Of a DNA stretch of 30,823 nucleotides, positions 7,944 to 15,030 are shown one piece after another. This DNA comes from VRUE01 sp036379955 (GTDB lineage Bacteria; Actinomycetota; Thermoleophilia; Solirubrobacterales; 70-9). The notes under the pieces were generated by a model. It made no database searches, was not told the origin of the DNA, and worked only from the letters and a program-made list of their open reading frames with translations. The stretch covers positions 1 to 30,823 of the forward strand of contig DASVFR010000042.1 of assembly GCA_036379955.1 (NCBI GenBank), given 5' to 3'. Position numbers and translations under genes: made by a program. Numbering within the stretch: position 1 is the first letter of the stretch; every line of letters starts with the position of its first letter.

Positions 7944-8576
7944 GTGCCCGGCCTGATCCACGGTCTCGACCCGGCGAAGATCGCCGCCAACCTCGCTCGC
8001 GCCCGCGAGATCGCCGGGCCAGGGGTCGAGATCCTGGCCGCGACCAAGTACGTGCCGCTCGAGGAGATGGGCGCCCTGGCCGAGGCGGGCGTGACCCTCG
8101 TCGGCGAGAACCGCCAGCAGGACCTCCTCGCCAAGCACGAGCGCTGGGGCGACGCCTTCGAGTGGGACTTCATCGGCAACCTGCAGAGCCGCAAGGTCAA
8201 GCAGTTGCTGCCCGTCTGTCGCCTGATCCACTCGGTTTCAACGGACTCCGCGCTGGAGCAGCTCGGCCGCCACGGCGCTCCCGACACCGAGGTTTTGGTC
8301 GAGGTCAACGTCGCCGGCGAGGCGGGCAAGGGCGGCATCGCGCCCAGCGAGATCGCGGATTTCGTCGATCGCTGCCCGGTCCGCGTCGGCGGCCTGATGA
8401 CGATGCCGCCGTTCAGCCAGAATCCGGAGGCCTCGCGCCCCTATTTCGCTCGTCTCAGGCAACTAGCTTCCGAACACAACCTCCAGCGCCTCTCCATGGG
8501 AACCTCTCAGGACTGGCAGGTAGCTGTTCAGGAGGGGGCCACAATCGTCCGCCTGGGCACGGTGCTCTATATCTAA
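7944..8576 (+). CDS. yggS: PLP homeostasis protein, YggS/PLPBP family
   Basis: Pyridoxal-phosphate-binding single-domain TIM-barrel protein involved in vitamin B6 and amino-acid homeostasis. The GTG one base after the previous stop gives 210 residues. The PLP lysine is Lys35 in ILAATKYVPLEEM; other family segments are LVGENRQQDLLAKH, WDFIGNLQSRKVKQLL, VEVNVAGEAGKGGI, GLMTMPPF and LSMGTSQDWQVAVQEGAT ahead of the final VRLGTVLYI. In this actinobacterial division neighbourhood it precedes sepF, the usual order. Confidence 0.95.
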   Translation: MPGLIHGLDPAKIAANLARAREIAGPGVEILAATKYVPLEEMGALAEAGVTLVGENRQQDLLAKHERWGDAFEWDFIGNLQSRKVKQLLPVCRLIHSVSTDSALEQLGRHGAPDTEVLVEVNVAGEAGKGGIAPSEIADFVDRCPVRVGGLMTMPPFSQNPEASRPYFARLRQLASEHNLQRLSMGTSQDWQVAVQEGATIVRLGTVLYI

Positions 8577-8583
8577 CGCGTCT

Positions 8584-8672
8584 CCCGCGGGTGGCGCCGT
8601 AGGGGGAACCGCCCTGAGGACGCTTTAGCGACCGGAAGGGCGGTGGGTCCCTGCGGCGACAGGACCCGCGGG
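8584..8672 (-). repeat. Family 1 dispersed structured repeat, copy A
   Basis: An 89-bp element between yggS and sepF, bounded by perfect 9-bp inverted repeats CCCGCGGGT (8584-8592) and ACCCGCGGG (8664-8672). Its reverse complement matches copy B (12722-12813) at every position except for three single G/C insertions in B, and resembles copy C (23006-23096). Inside, reading the minus strand, are a GGGTCC/GGACCC stem, an ACCGCCC/GGGCGGT stem and a small CGCT-AA-AGCG hairpin. It lies 7 bases after the yggS stop, so it could also serve as a terminator for that gene. Confidence 0.88.
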
Positions 8673-8685
8673 CTGCCGGCTCGGC

Positions 8686-8691
8686 CATAAT
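8686..8691 (+). promoter_or_regulatory. Possible -10 box (CATAAT) for sepF
   Basis: CATAAT lies 43 bases before the sepF ATG, in the short stretch left between copy A of the dispersed repeat and the gene. No convincing -35 is visible; the -35 position would fall in the right arm of the repeat. The assignment is weak. Confidence 0.3.
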
Positions 8692-8734
8692 CTGTAAAGG
8701 AATCGGCCCATACGGCCCGAAACAGCCACCAATC

Positions 8735-9274
8735 ATGGCCCTACGCGATACATGGCATAGAGCGCTGGTCTATTTCGGCCTTGCCGAGGATCACGACTAC
8801 GGACCCGAGTACGACGAGGAATTCGAGCCCGAGACGGGCGTCGAAGAAGCGCACGAAGGGCGTCGCGAGGGCCAGGTCAGGCGCCTGCCCACCTCCAGGC
8901 GCCGCCGCGACGAGATCGACGACATCTTCGCCGACGACGAGCCGGTGGGTACCTCGCGAACCCGGACCCTGCGCCCGGTCGGCAATGGCGGTTCCGACGT
9001 CCAGGTCCACCTCGTCATCCCGCGTAACTTCAACGACGCCCAGCAGGTCGCCGATCAGTTCAAGCGCTCGGTCCCCGTGATCCTCAACCTGCAGACCACC
9101 GATCACGACCTCTCCAAGCGGATGATCGACTTCTGCTCGGGGCTTACCTACGCGCTCGACGGCGGCATGCAGCGCATCGCCGAGAAGATCTTCCTGCTGA
9201 CGCCGCGTAACGTCGAGGTCTCCGCCGAGGAGAAGGCGCGTCTCCTCGACAAAGGGTTCTTCAACCAGTCGTAG
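8735..9274 (+). CDS. sepF: Cell division protein SepF
   Basis: Membrane anchor and organiser of FtsZ in Gram-positive bacteria and actinobacteria. The 179-residue protein has an N-terminal amphipathic membrane-targeting helix (MALRDTWHRALVYFGL), an acidic and then basic disordered linker, and the C-terminal SepF domain from about residue 88 (VQVHLVIPRNFNDAQQVADQ, RSVPVILNLQTT, RMIDFCSGLTYALDGGMQRI, FLLTPRNVEVS). Division genes ftsZ/ftsQ are not in the window. Its stop codon overlaps the left arm of a family 2 element. Confidence 0.96.
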   Translation: MALRDTWHRALVYFGLAEDHDYGPEYDEEFEPETGVEEAHEGRREGQVRRLPTSRRRRDEIDDIFADDEPVGTSRTRTLRPVGNGGSDVQVHLVIPRNFNDAQQVADQFKRSVPVILNLQTTDHDLSKRMIDFCSGLTYALDGGMQRIAEKIFLLTPRNVEVSAEEKARLLDKGFFNQS

Positions 9275-9439
9275 GAGCTGTCTCGGACGATCCGAGCGTG
9301 CGCCTGGCGGCGGCGGACGCTGCGCGGTGCGGCGTCCTCGGTCGGCCGAATAGCGCTGCTATTCGCGCCTCCCTGCGTCCTTGCCCCGCTTGGTCCGGCG
9401 CTCGCCAGTCGCGCACTCGTCTCGCCCGAGACAGCTCCT
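9273..9439 (+). repeat. Family 2 structured intergenic element, copy 1
   Basis: Bounded by perfect 14-bp inverted repeats AGGAGCTGTCTCGG (9273-9286) and its complement (9426-9439); the left arm starts within the sepF TAG. Inside are the shared core GTCCTCGGTCG, an apical hairpin CGAATAGC-gct-GCTATTCG, and the shared CTCCCTGCGTCCTTG (from 9369) followed by CTTGG. It fills most of the sepF-proC gap and probably ends the sepF transcript. Arms differ from the other copies but pair within each copy. Confidence 0.82.
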
Positions 9440-9463
9440 TGAAACAACTAATCTGCCCCGGCG

Positions 9464-10204
9464 ATGATTATTGGCTTCTGCGGAGCGGGGAATATGGCCG
9501 CGGCAATGGCTCGTGGATTGCGCGACGACGTGGACCGGATGCTGTTCACGGATTCCGGGTCCGGACGCGCAGCAGATCTCGCTGGGGAGCTTGGGGGGGA
9601 GGCCATTGAGACGAACCGGGAGCTGGCGGAGCGCGCGGACGTGGTCGTGCTCGCGGTCAAGCCGGCGAAGCTGGACGAGGCCGCGGGGGAGATGCAAGGC
9701 GCCCGCACGGTCGTCTCGCTGCTCGGGGCGACTTCTCTGGATCGGGTGCGCGATGTGTTCCCCGGCGCTGAGGTGGTGCGGGTGATGCCGAACGTCGGGG
9801 TGGAGGTGAGGCGCGGGGTGCTCTGCATGGCCGGGGTCGCGGACGCCGAGCTGCGGGCGCTGCTCGAGGGTCTCGGTCACCTGGTCGAGCTGCCGGACTC
9901 GCAGTTCGACACGGCAACCGCGGTGATGGGCTGCGCGCCGGCCTACCTGGCGCTGGCGGTGGAGGCGATCGCCGAGGCGGGCGCTGCCGACGGGTTGGAT
10001 CCTGAGCTGGCGCACGAGCTTGTGGTAGAGACCGCGGCCGGCACCGCCGAGCTGCTGCGCGAGCGCAACCCAGAGGCGGTTCGCCGCGCGGTCGCCTCGC
10101 CCGGCGGCAGCACCGAGGCCGGCCTGGAGGCGCTCGACCGCGAAGGGGCCCGGCAGGCCTTCGAGGCCGCTGTGCGAGCCTCGCTGGAGAGGATGCGTGG
10201 ATGA
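9464..10204 (+). CDS. proC: Pyrroline-5-carboxylate reductase
   Basis: NADPH-dependent last step of proline synthesis. The 246-residue protein begins with a Rossmann motif IGFCGAGNMAAAMARGL and has VVLAVKP, VRVMPNVGVEVRRGV and the C-terminal SPGGSTEAGLEALDREGARQ typical of ProC. Proline genes commonly follow sepF in actinobacteria and firmicutes. A TAATCT (9449-9454) sits 9 bases before the ATG and could be a -10 giving a very short leader. The stop overlaps yggT in ATGA. Confidence 0.95.
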   Translation: MIIGFCGAGNMAAAMARGLRDDVDRMLFTDSGSGRAADLAGELGGEAIETNRELAERADVVVLAVKPAKLDEAAGEMQGARTVVSLLGATSLDRVRDVFPGAEVVRVMPNVGVEVRRGVLCMAGVADAELRALLEGLGHLVELPDSQFDTATAVMGCAPAYLALAVEAIAEAGAADGLDPELAHELVVETAAGTAELLRERNPEAVRRAVASPGGSTEAGLEALDREGARQAFEAAVRASLERMRG

Positions 10205-10506
10205 CGCTGCTCGCCGCCGTCACGCGTGGCGACGTCGCCGACTACGTCAGCGCCCTCTTCCTCGTCTACATCATCCTCGTCCTGCTCAACGTGTTGATCT
10301 CCTGGGTGCCGCGCATGCCCTACAACCGCGCCCTGCGCGCGGTCCTCGACTTCGTCAAAGAGACGACCGATCCCTACCTCAACCTGCTGCGCCGCTTCCT
10401 GCCGACGGTCGGCGGCGGCGGGTTCGCGCTCGACCTGAGCCCGATGCTGGGAATCATCTTGCTCTTCGTTCTGCAAGCGGTCGTCGTCGGCCTGATCCGC
10501 GGGTGA
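10201..10506 (+). CDS. YggT family membrane protein
   Basis: Small integral membrane protein (101 residues) with two hydrophobic segments: about residues 15-36 (YVSALFLVYIILVLLNVLIS) and 80-99 (SPMLGIILLFVLQAVVVGLI). Between them is the YggT signature region (WVPRMPYNRALRAV, then DPYLNLLRRFLP). The family occurs beside sepF and proC across Gram-positives and plants (CCB3) and is linked to division or envelope roles, but its molecular function is not established. ATGA overlap with proC and GTGA overlap with lspA. Confidence 0.92.
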   Translation: MTLLAAVTRGDVADYVSALFLVYIILVLLNVLISWVPRMPYNRALRAVLDFVKETTDPYLNLLRRFLPTVGGGGFALDLSPMLGIILLFVLQAVVVGLIRG

Positions 10507-10964
10507 GCGGCGCCAGGGCCCGCGCCTGGCGCCTGGCGGGCGCGCTCTGCGGCCTCGTCGTCGTCCTCGACCAGGCGGCCAAGGCGCTGGTCGAAGCTCA
10601 TCTGCTTCCCGGCGAAGAGGCGCACGTGCTCGGCCCGATCGACATCGTCATCTCGCACAACAGCGGCGTCGCCTTCGGCCTCGCCAGCGGCGGGGGCGGA
10701 GGTCTGGTCGTGCTCGCGGGGCTGGCGCTCGTCGTGGTCGCCTATCTGTTCTCGCGCGATCCGACCCGCTGGGGTATGTGGGCGGCTGCGGGCCTGCTCG
10801 CCGGCGGCGCTCTCGGCAATCTCGCCGACCGCATTCGCGCCGACGCGGTCACCGACTACATCCAGATCGGCGCCTGGCCCGCCTTCAATCTCGCCGACGT
10901 CGCCGTCACGGCGGGGGTTCTCCTGCTCGCTGCCTCCTACCTGCGCGAAGGAGCCCACCAATGA
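10503..10964 (+). CDS. lspA: Lipoprotein signal peptidase II
   Basis: Membrane aspartyl protease that removes signal peptides from prolipoproteins, such as the deacetylase encoded nearby. The GTG start overlaps the yggT stop and gives 153 residues with four hydrophobic segments. Conserved motifs: VLDQAAKALV near residue 22, HNSGVAFGLA near 52, GALGNLADRIR with catalytic Asp109, and PAFNLADVAV with catalytic Asp132. It is last in the proC-yggT-lspA unit; a long inverted repeat follows two bases after the stop. Confidence 0.96.
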   Translation: MSGARARAWRLAGALCGLVVVLDQAAKALVEAHLLPGEEAHVLGPIDIVISHNSGVAFGLASGGGGGLVVLAGLALVVVAYLFSRDPTRWGMWAAAGLLAGGALGNLADRIRADAVTDYIQIGAWPAFNLADVAVTAGVLLLAASYLREGAHQ

Positions 10965-10966
10965 GC

Positions 10967-11013
10967 TTCCGGTGCGCTTTATGTGGTCATAGGTGGCATA
11001 AAGCGCACCGGAA
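10967..11013 (+). terminator. 17-bp perfect inverted repeat after lspA
   Basis: Arms TTCCGGTGCGCTTTATG (10967-10983) and its exact complement (10997-11013) enclose a 13-base loop. It begins two bases after the lspA stop and ends six bases before the next gene. There is no T-run, so it is either a U-less terminator/processing hairpin or a regulatory structure in the leader of the pseudouridine synthase gene. Confidence 0.7.
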
Positions 11014-11019
11014 CGGGGG

Positions 11020-11703
11020 ATGCCGACGGTGAGCGGGCTGCGGATCGTCTACCGAGACGAGGCGCTGGCGGTGGTCGACAAGCCGGCGGGCCTGGTCGTA
11101 CACCCGGCGCCCTCGCACCGCGGTCCGACCCTGGTCGACGAGCTCGACGACCTGCTCGGCGGCGGCGCCGAGCCCGAGCGGCCGGGGATCGTGCACAGGC
11201 TCGACAAGGACACCAGCGGCCTGCTCGTCGTCGCTCGCACCGACGAGGTCCACGCGGCTCTACAGGAGCTGGTCCGCCGGCGGGAGGTCGAACGCGTCTA
11301 CCTTGCCCTCGTCCGCGGCCGGCTGGTCTCGCGCACCGGCACGATCGACGCCCCGATCGGGCGCGCCTCGCGCCAGCGCCACCGGATGGCCGTCTCCGGC
11401 GCGGCGCAGCGCGAGGCCCGGACCCATTTCGAGGTCCTCGAGCTGCTCGCCGCCGAGACCTACCTGGAGGCGAAGCTGGAGACCGGTCGCACGCACCAGA
11501 TCCGCGCCCACTTCGCCGCCATCGGCCACCCGCTGGTCGGCGACGCGACTTACGGCGGCGAGCTCAAGCACGGCCTCGAGCGCCAGTTCCTGCACGCCCA
11601 TCGCCTCGCCTTCGTCCACCCGCGGACCGGGAAGGAGCTGAGCTTCGCCTCCGAGCTTCCAGACGACCTCGCTGCCGCGCTGGCGGCGGCCCGCGCGGCC
11701 TGA
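11020..11703 (+). CDS. RluA/RluD-family pseudouridine synthase without S4 domain
   Basis: Isomerises specific uridines to pseudouridine in rRNA or tRNA. The catalytic motif is GIVHRLDKDTSGLLVVART with Asp62; VVDKPAGLVVHPAP, YLEAKLETGRTHQIRAHFAA and GHPLVGDATYGG are also family-typical. At 227 residues the protein lacks the N-terminal S4 RNA-binding domain that RluD proteins next to lspA usually carry; the place where it would be encoded is occupied by the inverted repeat at 10967-11013. The ATG at 11020 is used; a GTG at 11029 is an alternative. The RNA target cannot be named from this sequence. Confidence 0.9.
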   Translation: MPTVSGLRIVYRDEALAVVDKPAGLVVHPAPSHRGPTLVDELDDLLGGGAEPERPGIVHRLDKDTSGLLVVARTDEVHAALQELVRRREVERVYLALVRGRLVSRTGTIDAPIGRASRQRHRMAVSGAAQREARTHFEVLELLAAETYLEAKLETGRTHQIRAHFAAIGHPLVGDATYGGELKHGLERQFLHAHRLAFVHPRTGKELSFASELPDDLAAALAAARAA

Positions 11704-11718
11704 GAGCGGCGCCCCGTC

Positions 11719-11724
11719 TACAAT
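11719..11724 (+). promoter_or_regulatory. Probable -10 box (TACAAT) for rpsB operon
   Basis: TACAAT lies just after the pseudouridine synthase stop and about 115 bases before the rpsB ATG, in the only sizeable gap of this area. A clear -35 is not seen. It would give an rpsB leader of roughly 109 nucleotides containing the UUCG hairpin. Confidence 0.45.
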
Positions 11725-11759
11725 TCCGGCGTCCGGAAATCGACTCCGTCGACTCCGAA

Positions 11760-11793
11760 CCGGGCCCTGACCGGCGTTCGCGCCGGTTCCCGG
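11760..11793 (+). promoter_or_regulatory. UUCG-capped hairpin in rpsB leader
   Basis: ACCGGCG-TTCG-CGCCGGT (11770-11787) makes a 7-bp stem with a UUCG tetraloop, nested in a CCGGG/CCCGG outer stem (11760-11764 with 11789-11793). It lies 46 bases before the rpsB start and upstream of its AAGGAG ribosome-binding site. It may be an S2 autoregulatory leader or an attenuator; the sequence does not decide. Confidence 0.5.
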
Positions 11794-11839
11794 GGAAGGG
11801 CGGCGGCGAACAGCATCGCAACCACAAGGAGCTTCACCC

Positions 11840-12976
11840 ATGCCAGAGGCAGGACTCAGGGAGCTGCTGGAGGCCGGCGTCCACTTCGGCCACCAGACCC
11901 GTCGCTGGAACCCGAACATGCGCCGCTACATCTTCGGCGAGCTGGACGGGATCCACATCATCGACCTCGTCCAGACCGAGGAGCTGCTGGAGAACGCGCG
12001 GCGCTTCGCCGGCGAGCTCGCCAACGGCGGCGGCACCGTGCTCTTCGTCGGCACCAAGAAGCAGGCGCGCGGGCCGGTCGAAGAGTGGGCCAACCGCTGC
12101 AAGATGCCCTTCGTCAACCAGCGCTGGCTGGGCGGCCTGCTGACCAACTTCAACACGATGTCGGCGCGGATAGCGCGCCTGCACGAGCTGACCGAGTGGC
12201 GCGACGAGGGCAAGCTCGACCTGCTGCCGACCAAGGAGCGGATGGGCATGCAGGCCGAGCTGGCCAAGCTCGAGTACAACCTCGGCGGCGTCCGCGACAT
12301 GGAGCGCCTGCCCGACGCGGTCTTCGTCATCGACCTGAAAAGCGAGGAGATCGCGGTGCGCGAGGCCGCCCGCCTGCGAATCCCGCTGATCGGCCTGGTC
12401 GACACCAACTGCGACCCGACGTCGATCGACTACGTGATTCCCGGCAACGACGACGCGATCCGCTCCTGCGAGCTCGTGATCGGCACGATCGGCTCCGCCG
12501 TCGAGGAGGGCGCCGGCGCCTGGCGCGTCCAGGAGGAGAAGCGGATAGCCGAGGAAATGGAGCGGCGCAAGCGGGAAGAGGAAGAGCGGAAGAAGCGGGA
12601 GGCAGAGGAGAAGGCGCGCAAGGAAGCGGAGGAGGCGGCGCAGAAGGCGAAGGAAGAAGCTGAAGCGAGGCAGAAGGCCGAGGCGGCAAAGGCCCAGGCG
12701 CAGCAGGGTCAGGCGCAGTCGCCCGCGGGTCCTGTCGCCGCAGGGGACCCACCGCCCCTTCCGGTCGCTAAAGCGTCCTCAGGGGCGGTTCCCCCTACGG
12801 CGCCACCCGCGGGAGAGGCGCCTAAAGCAGCCGAGTCCGACGCGCCGGCAGCGAAGCCTGCTGCGGAGACCTCCCCTCAAGAGGAGAAAGCTGGGGAGGC
12901 GCAGGCGGATGAGGGGAGCGCTCCGGCCGAAGAAGAGAAAGCCACTGAGACTGTGAGCGAGGGGGAGTCGAAATGA
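11840..12976 (+). CDS. rpsB: 30S ribosomal protein S2 with long C-terminal extension
   Basis: S2 of the small ribosomal subunit. The S2 domain occupies roughly residues 1-235 (LLEAGVHFGHQTRRWNPNM, GTVLFVGTKKQARGPVEEWA, NQRWLGGLLTNFNT, LIGLVDTNCDPTSIDYVIPG). The remaining ~140 residues are an extension: a highly charged predicted coiled coil (about 235-290, runs of EEMERRKREEEERKK type), then a Pro/Ala segment and an acidic tail. Residues about 295-325 of the extension are encoded by a family 1 repeat inserted in frame (12722-12813). A good AAGGAG precedes the ATG. The reading frame is intact to the ATGA overlap with tsf, so the extension is not a frameshift artefact. Confidence 0.97.
   Translation: MPEAGLRELLEAGVHFGHQTRRWNPNMRRYIFGELDGIHIIDLVQTEELLENARRFAGELANGGGTVLFVGTKKQARGPVEEWANRCKMPFVNQRWLGGLLTNFNTMSARIARLHELTEWRDEGKLDLLPTKERMGMQAELAKLEYNLGGVRDMERLPDAVFVIDLKSEEIAVREAARLRIPLIGLVDTNCDPTSIDYVIPGNDDAIRSCELVIGTIGSAVEEGAGAWRVQEEKRIAEEMERRKREEEERKKREAEEKARKEAEEAAQKAKEEAEARQKAEAAKAQAQQGQAQSPAGPVAAGDPPPLPVAKASSGAVPPTAPPAGEAPKAAESDAPAAKPAAETSPQEEKAGEAQADEGSAPAEEEKATETVSEGESK
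12722..12813 (+). repeat. Family 1 dispersed structured repeat, copy B, inside rpsB
   Basis: A 92-bp element with perfect 9-bp terminal inverted repeats CCCGCGGGT (12722-12730) and ACCCGCGGG (12805-12813). Compared with copy A it has three extra G/C bases and no substitutions; two of the extra bases lie on opposite sides of one stem (ACCGCCCC/GGGGCGGT here, ACCGCCC/GGGCGGT in copy A). It is translated as PAGPVAAGDPPPLPVAKASS and following residues within the S2 tail, with no stop codon in that frame. Confidence 0.9.
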
Positions 12977-13575
12977 GCGTTACTGCTGCCGATGTGAAGG
13001 CGCTTCGGGATCGGACCGGGGCGGCGATGATGGACTGCAAGGCCGCGCTCGGCGAGGCCGAGGGAGACGTCGATCGCGCGATCGAGATCCTGCGGGTGAA
13101 GGGGCAGGCCTCGGCCGCCAAGCGCGAAGGGCGCGGCACCAGCGAGGGAGTGGTCGCCTCCTACATCCACGCCAACGACAAGGTCGGGGCGATGGTTGAA
13201 ATCCAGTGCGAGACCGACTTCGTCGCCCGCAACGAGGACTTCAAGGCCTTCGCTTACGAGGTCGCGCTGCACGTCGCCGCGAGCGCGCCCAAGTACGTTT
13301 CGACCGACGAGATCGCCGACGCCGAGAAGGAGGCCGAGCGCAAGGTCTTCGAGGAGAAGGCGCGCGAGGAAGGCAAGCCCGACAACGTGGTCGAGAAGAT
13401 CGTCGAGGGGCAGCTGGCGAAGTGGGGCAAGGAAGTCGCCCTGTTGGACCAGGAGCACGTCAACGCGGAGAAGCATGAGTCGAAGACGATCGAGCAGCTG
13501 CGCCAGGAGCTGGCGGCGAAGACGGGTGAGAACGTCCGCGTCGCCAGGTTCGCCTATTTCCGCGTCGGTGAGTAG
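12973..13575 (+). CDS. tsf: Elongation factor Ts
   Basis: Guanine-nucleotide exchange factor for EF-Tu. The 200-residue protein is of the short type. It has the N-terminal UBA-like domain (VTAADVKALRDRTGAAMMDC, KAALGEAEGDVDRAIEILR), the EF-Tu-contacting ETDFVARNEDF, and the C-terminal core with ENVRVARFAYFRVGE. ATG overlaps the rpsB stop, the standard rpsB-tsf pairing. Confidence 0.97.
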   Translation: MSVTAADVKALRDRTGAAMMDCKAALGEAEGDVDRAIEILRVKGQASAAKREGRGTSEGVVASYIHANDKVGAMVEIQCETDFVARNEDFKAFAYEVALHVAASAPKYVSTDEIADAEKEAERKVFEEKAREEGKPDNVVEKIVEGQLAKWGKEVALLDQEHVNAEKHESKTIEQLRQELAAKTGENVRVARFAYFRVGE

Positions 13576-13587
13576 GCTCGCGGCCTA

Positions 13588-14322
13588 GTGGCCGACCCTC
13601 AGTTCAAGCGCGTCCTGCTGAAGCTCTCGGGTGAGGCGCTGATGGGCGGCCTCTCCTACGGCACCGACGCCGCCGAGGTGGCGCGGATCGCCGAGCAGGT
13701 CCGCGCCGTGCGCGCCCGCGGGGTGGAAGTCGCGATCGTCGTCGGCGCCGGCAACATCTACCGGGGGCTGGCCGCTGCCGCCGAAGGGATGGACCGGGCG
13801 ACCGGCGACTACATGGGGATGCTCGCCACGGTGCTCAACGCGCTCACCCTCCAGGACGCGCTGGAGAAGGCGGGCGAGCACACCCGCGTGCTCTCGGCGA
13901 TCGACATCAAGGAGATCGGCGAGCCCTACATCCGCCGCCGCGCGATCCGCCATCTCGAGAAGGGCAGGGTCGTGATCTTCGCCGCCGGCACCGGCAACCC
14001 GTTCTTCACCACCGACACGGCGGCGGCGCTGCGCGCGCTCGAGATCCACGCGGAAGCAATCCTGATGGCGAAGAACGGGGTGGAGGGGGTCTACGACTCC
14101 GACCCGGCGACCAACCCGGATGCGAAGTTCATCGAGGCGATCGGCCATCGCGAGGCGATCGAGCGCGATCTCAAGGTGATGGACTCGACCGCGCTCTCGC
14201 TCTGCATGGACAACGACCTGCCGATCTACGTCTTCAACATGGGAGACCCCCAGAACATAGATAGGATCGTCAGCGGCGAGAGGGTGGGCACGCTGGTCTC
14301 CAACGCGCCCACCGAGCGATGA
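13588..14322 (+). CDS. pyrH: Uridylate kinase
   Basis: Bacterial UMP kinase of the amino-acid-kinase fold, making UDP for nucleotide and cell-wall precursor synthesis. GTG start at 13588, 12 bases after tsf. Motifs: RVLLKLSGEALMGG, VVGAGNIYRG, GDYMGMLATVLNALTLQDAL, RVVIFAAGTGNPFFTTDTAA, MAKNGVEGVYDSDP. Length 244 is normal. Conserved tsf-pyrH-frr order. Confidence 0.97.
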   Translation: MADPQFKRVLLKLSGEALMGGLSYGTDAAEVARIAEQVRAVRARGVEVAIVVGAGNIYRGLAAAAEGMDRATGDYMGMLATVLNALTLQDALEKAGEHTRVLSAIDIKEIGEPYIRRRAIRHLEKGRVVIFAAGTGNPFFTTDTAAALRALEIHAEAILMAKNGVEGVYDSDPATNPDAKFIEAIGHREAIERDLKVMDSTALSLCMDNDLPIYVFNMGDPQNIDRIVSGERVGTLVSNAPTER

Positions 14323-14340
14323 GATGGGGAGCCGGTTGAG

Positions 14341-14898
14341 TTGATCGACGAAATGCTGGAGGACGCGAAGGGCCGGATGACCAAGTCGGTCGAGTCCAGC
14401 CGCAACGAGCTGGCGACGGTCCGCACCGGGCGCGCCTCGCCCCACCTGCTCGACCGCATCGTCGTCGACTACTACGGCGCCCAGACCCCGCTCAAGCAGC
14501 TCGCCAACGTCGCCGCGTCCGACGCCCGCCTGCTCACCGTGACGCCCTTCGACAAGTCCTCGATCGGGACGATCGAGAAGTCGATCCAGGAGTCCGACGT
14601 CGGGCTGACGCCGAGCAACGACGGCAACGTGATCCGCCTGCAGGTCCCGGAGATGACCGAGGAGCGCCGACGCGAGATGGTCAAGGTCGTCCACGGCGTC
14701 GCCGAGGAGGGCCGAGTCGCAATTCGCAACATCCGCCGCGACACGATGCACGACCTGCGCGAGCTGAAGAAAGAGGGCGAAGCCGGCGAGGATGACGAGC
14801 GCCGCGCCGAGGCCGCGCTGCAGAAACAGACCGACGAGGCGATCGCCGAGATCGACTCCCTGCTCAAGGGCAAGGAAGAGGAGATCCTCGAGGTGTGA
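14341..14898 (+). CDS. frr: Ribosome recycling factor
   Basis: Splits post-termination ribosomes together with EF-G. The 185-residue protein carries LATVRTGRASPHLLDRIVVDYYG, TPLKQLANVAA, and LTEERRREMVK-type segments (here PEMTEERRREMVKVVHGVAE), ending in a long helix. The start is a TTG at 14341 with GGGGAG about 9 bases before; an in-frame ATG at 14353 is possible. The TGA stop is the first part of a family 2 element. Confidence 0.96.
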   Translation: MIDEMLEDAKGRMTKSVESSRNELATVRTGRASPHLLDRIVVDYYGAQTPLKQLANVAASDARLLTVTPFDKSSIGTIEKSIQESDVGLTPSNDGNVIRLQVPEMTEERRREMVKVVHGVAEEGRVAIRNIRRDTMHDLRELKKEGEAGEDDERRAEAALQKQTDEAIAEIDSLLKGKEEEILEV

Positions 14899-15018
14899 GA
14901 CGGCTGCAAACCGGCGCATCTCGGGGTCTTCGGTCGGTCTCCTCGGGTCACGCACTGATGTGCGCTCCCCTCGTCACCCTCCCTGCATCCCCCGACCTGC
15001 TTGGTTTTCGCCGTCTCA
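14896..15018 (+). repeat. Family 2 structured intergenic element, copy 2
   Basis: Arms TGAGACGGC (14896-14904) and GCCGTCTCA (15010-15018), extended by AAACC/GGTTT; the left arm contains the frr TGA. Inner pairing TCGGGG with CCCCGA is also possible. Shares GTCTTCGGTCGG and CTCCCTGCATCC (from 14979) plus CTGCTTGG with the other copies, but is the most diverged. Fills the frr-uppS gap. Confidence 0.75.
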
Positions 15019-15030
15019 TGGGGTTGCCGG

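Noticed and set aside
12530..12976. Possibility that the rpsB tail is a frameshifted or misassembled end
   Set aside because: The frame remains open through charged coiled-coil-like and acidic sequence and ends in an exact ATGA overlap with tsf, as expected for a real gene.
13585..14955. 456-codon minus-strand open frame opposite pyrH/frr
   Set aside because: Antisense shadow of two well-conserved genes; no domain and no start context.
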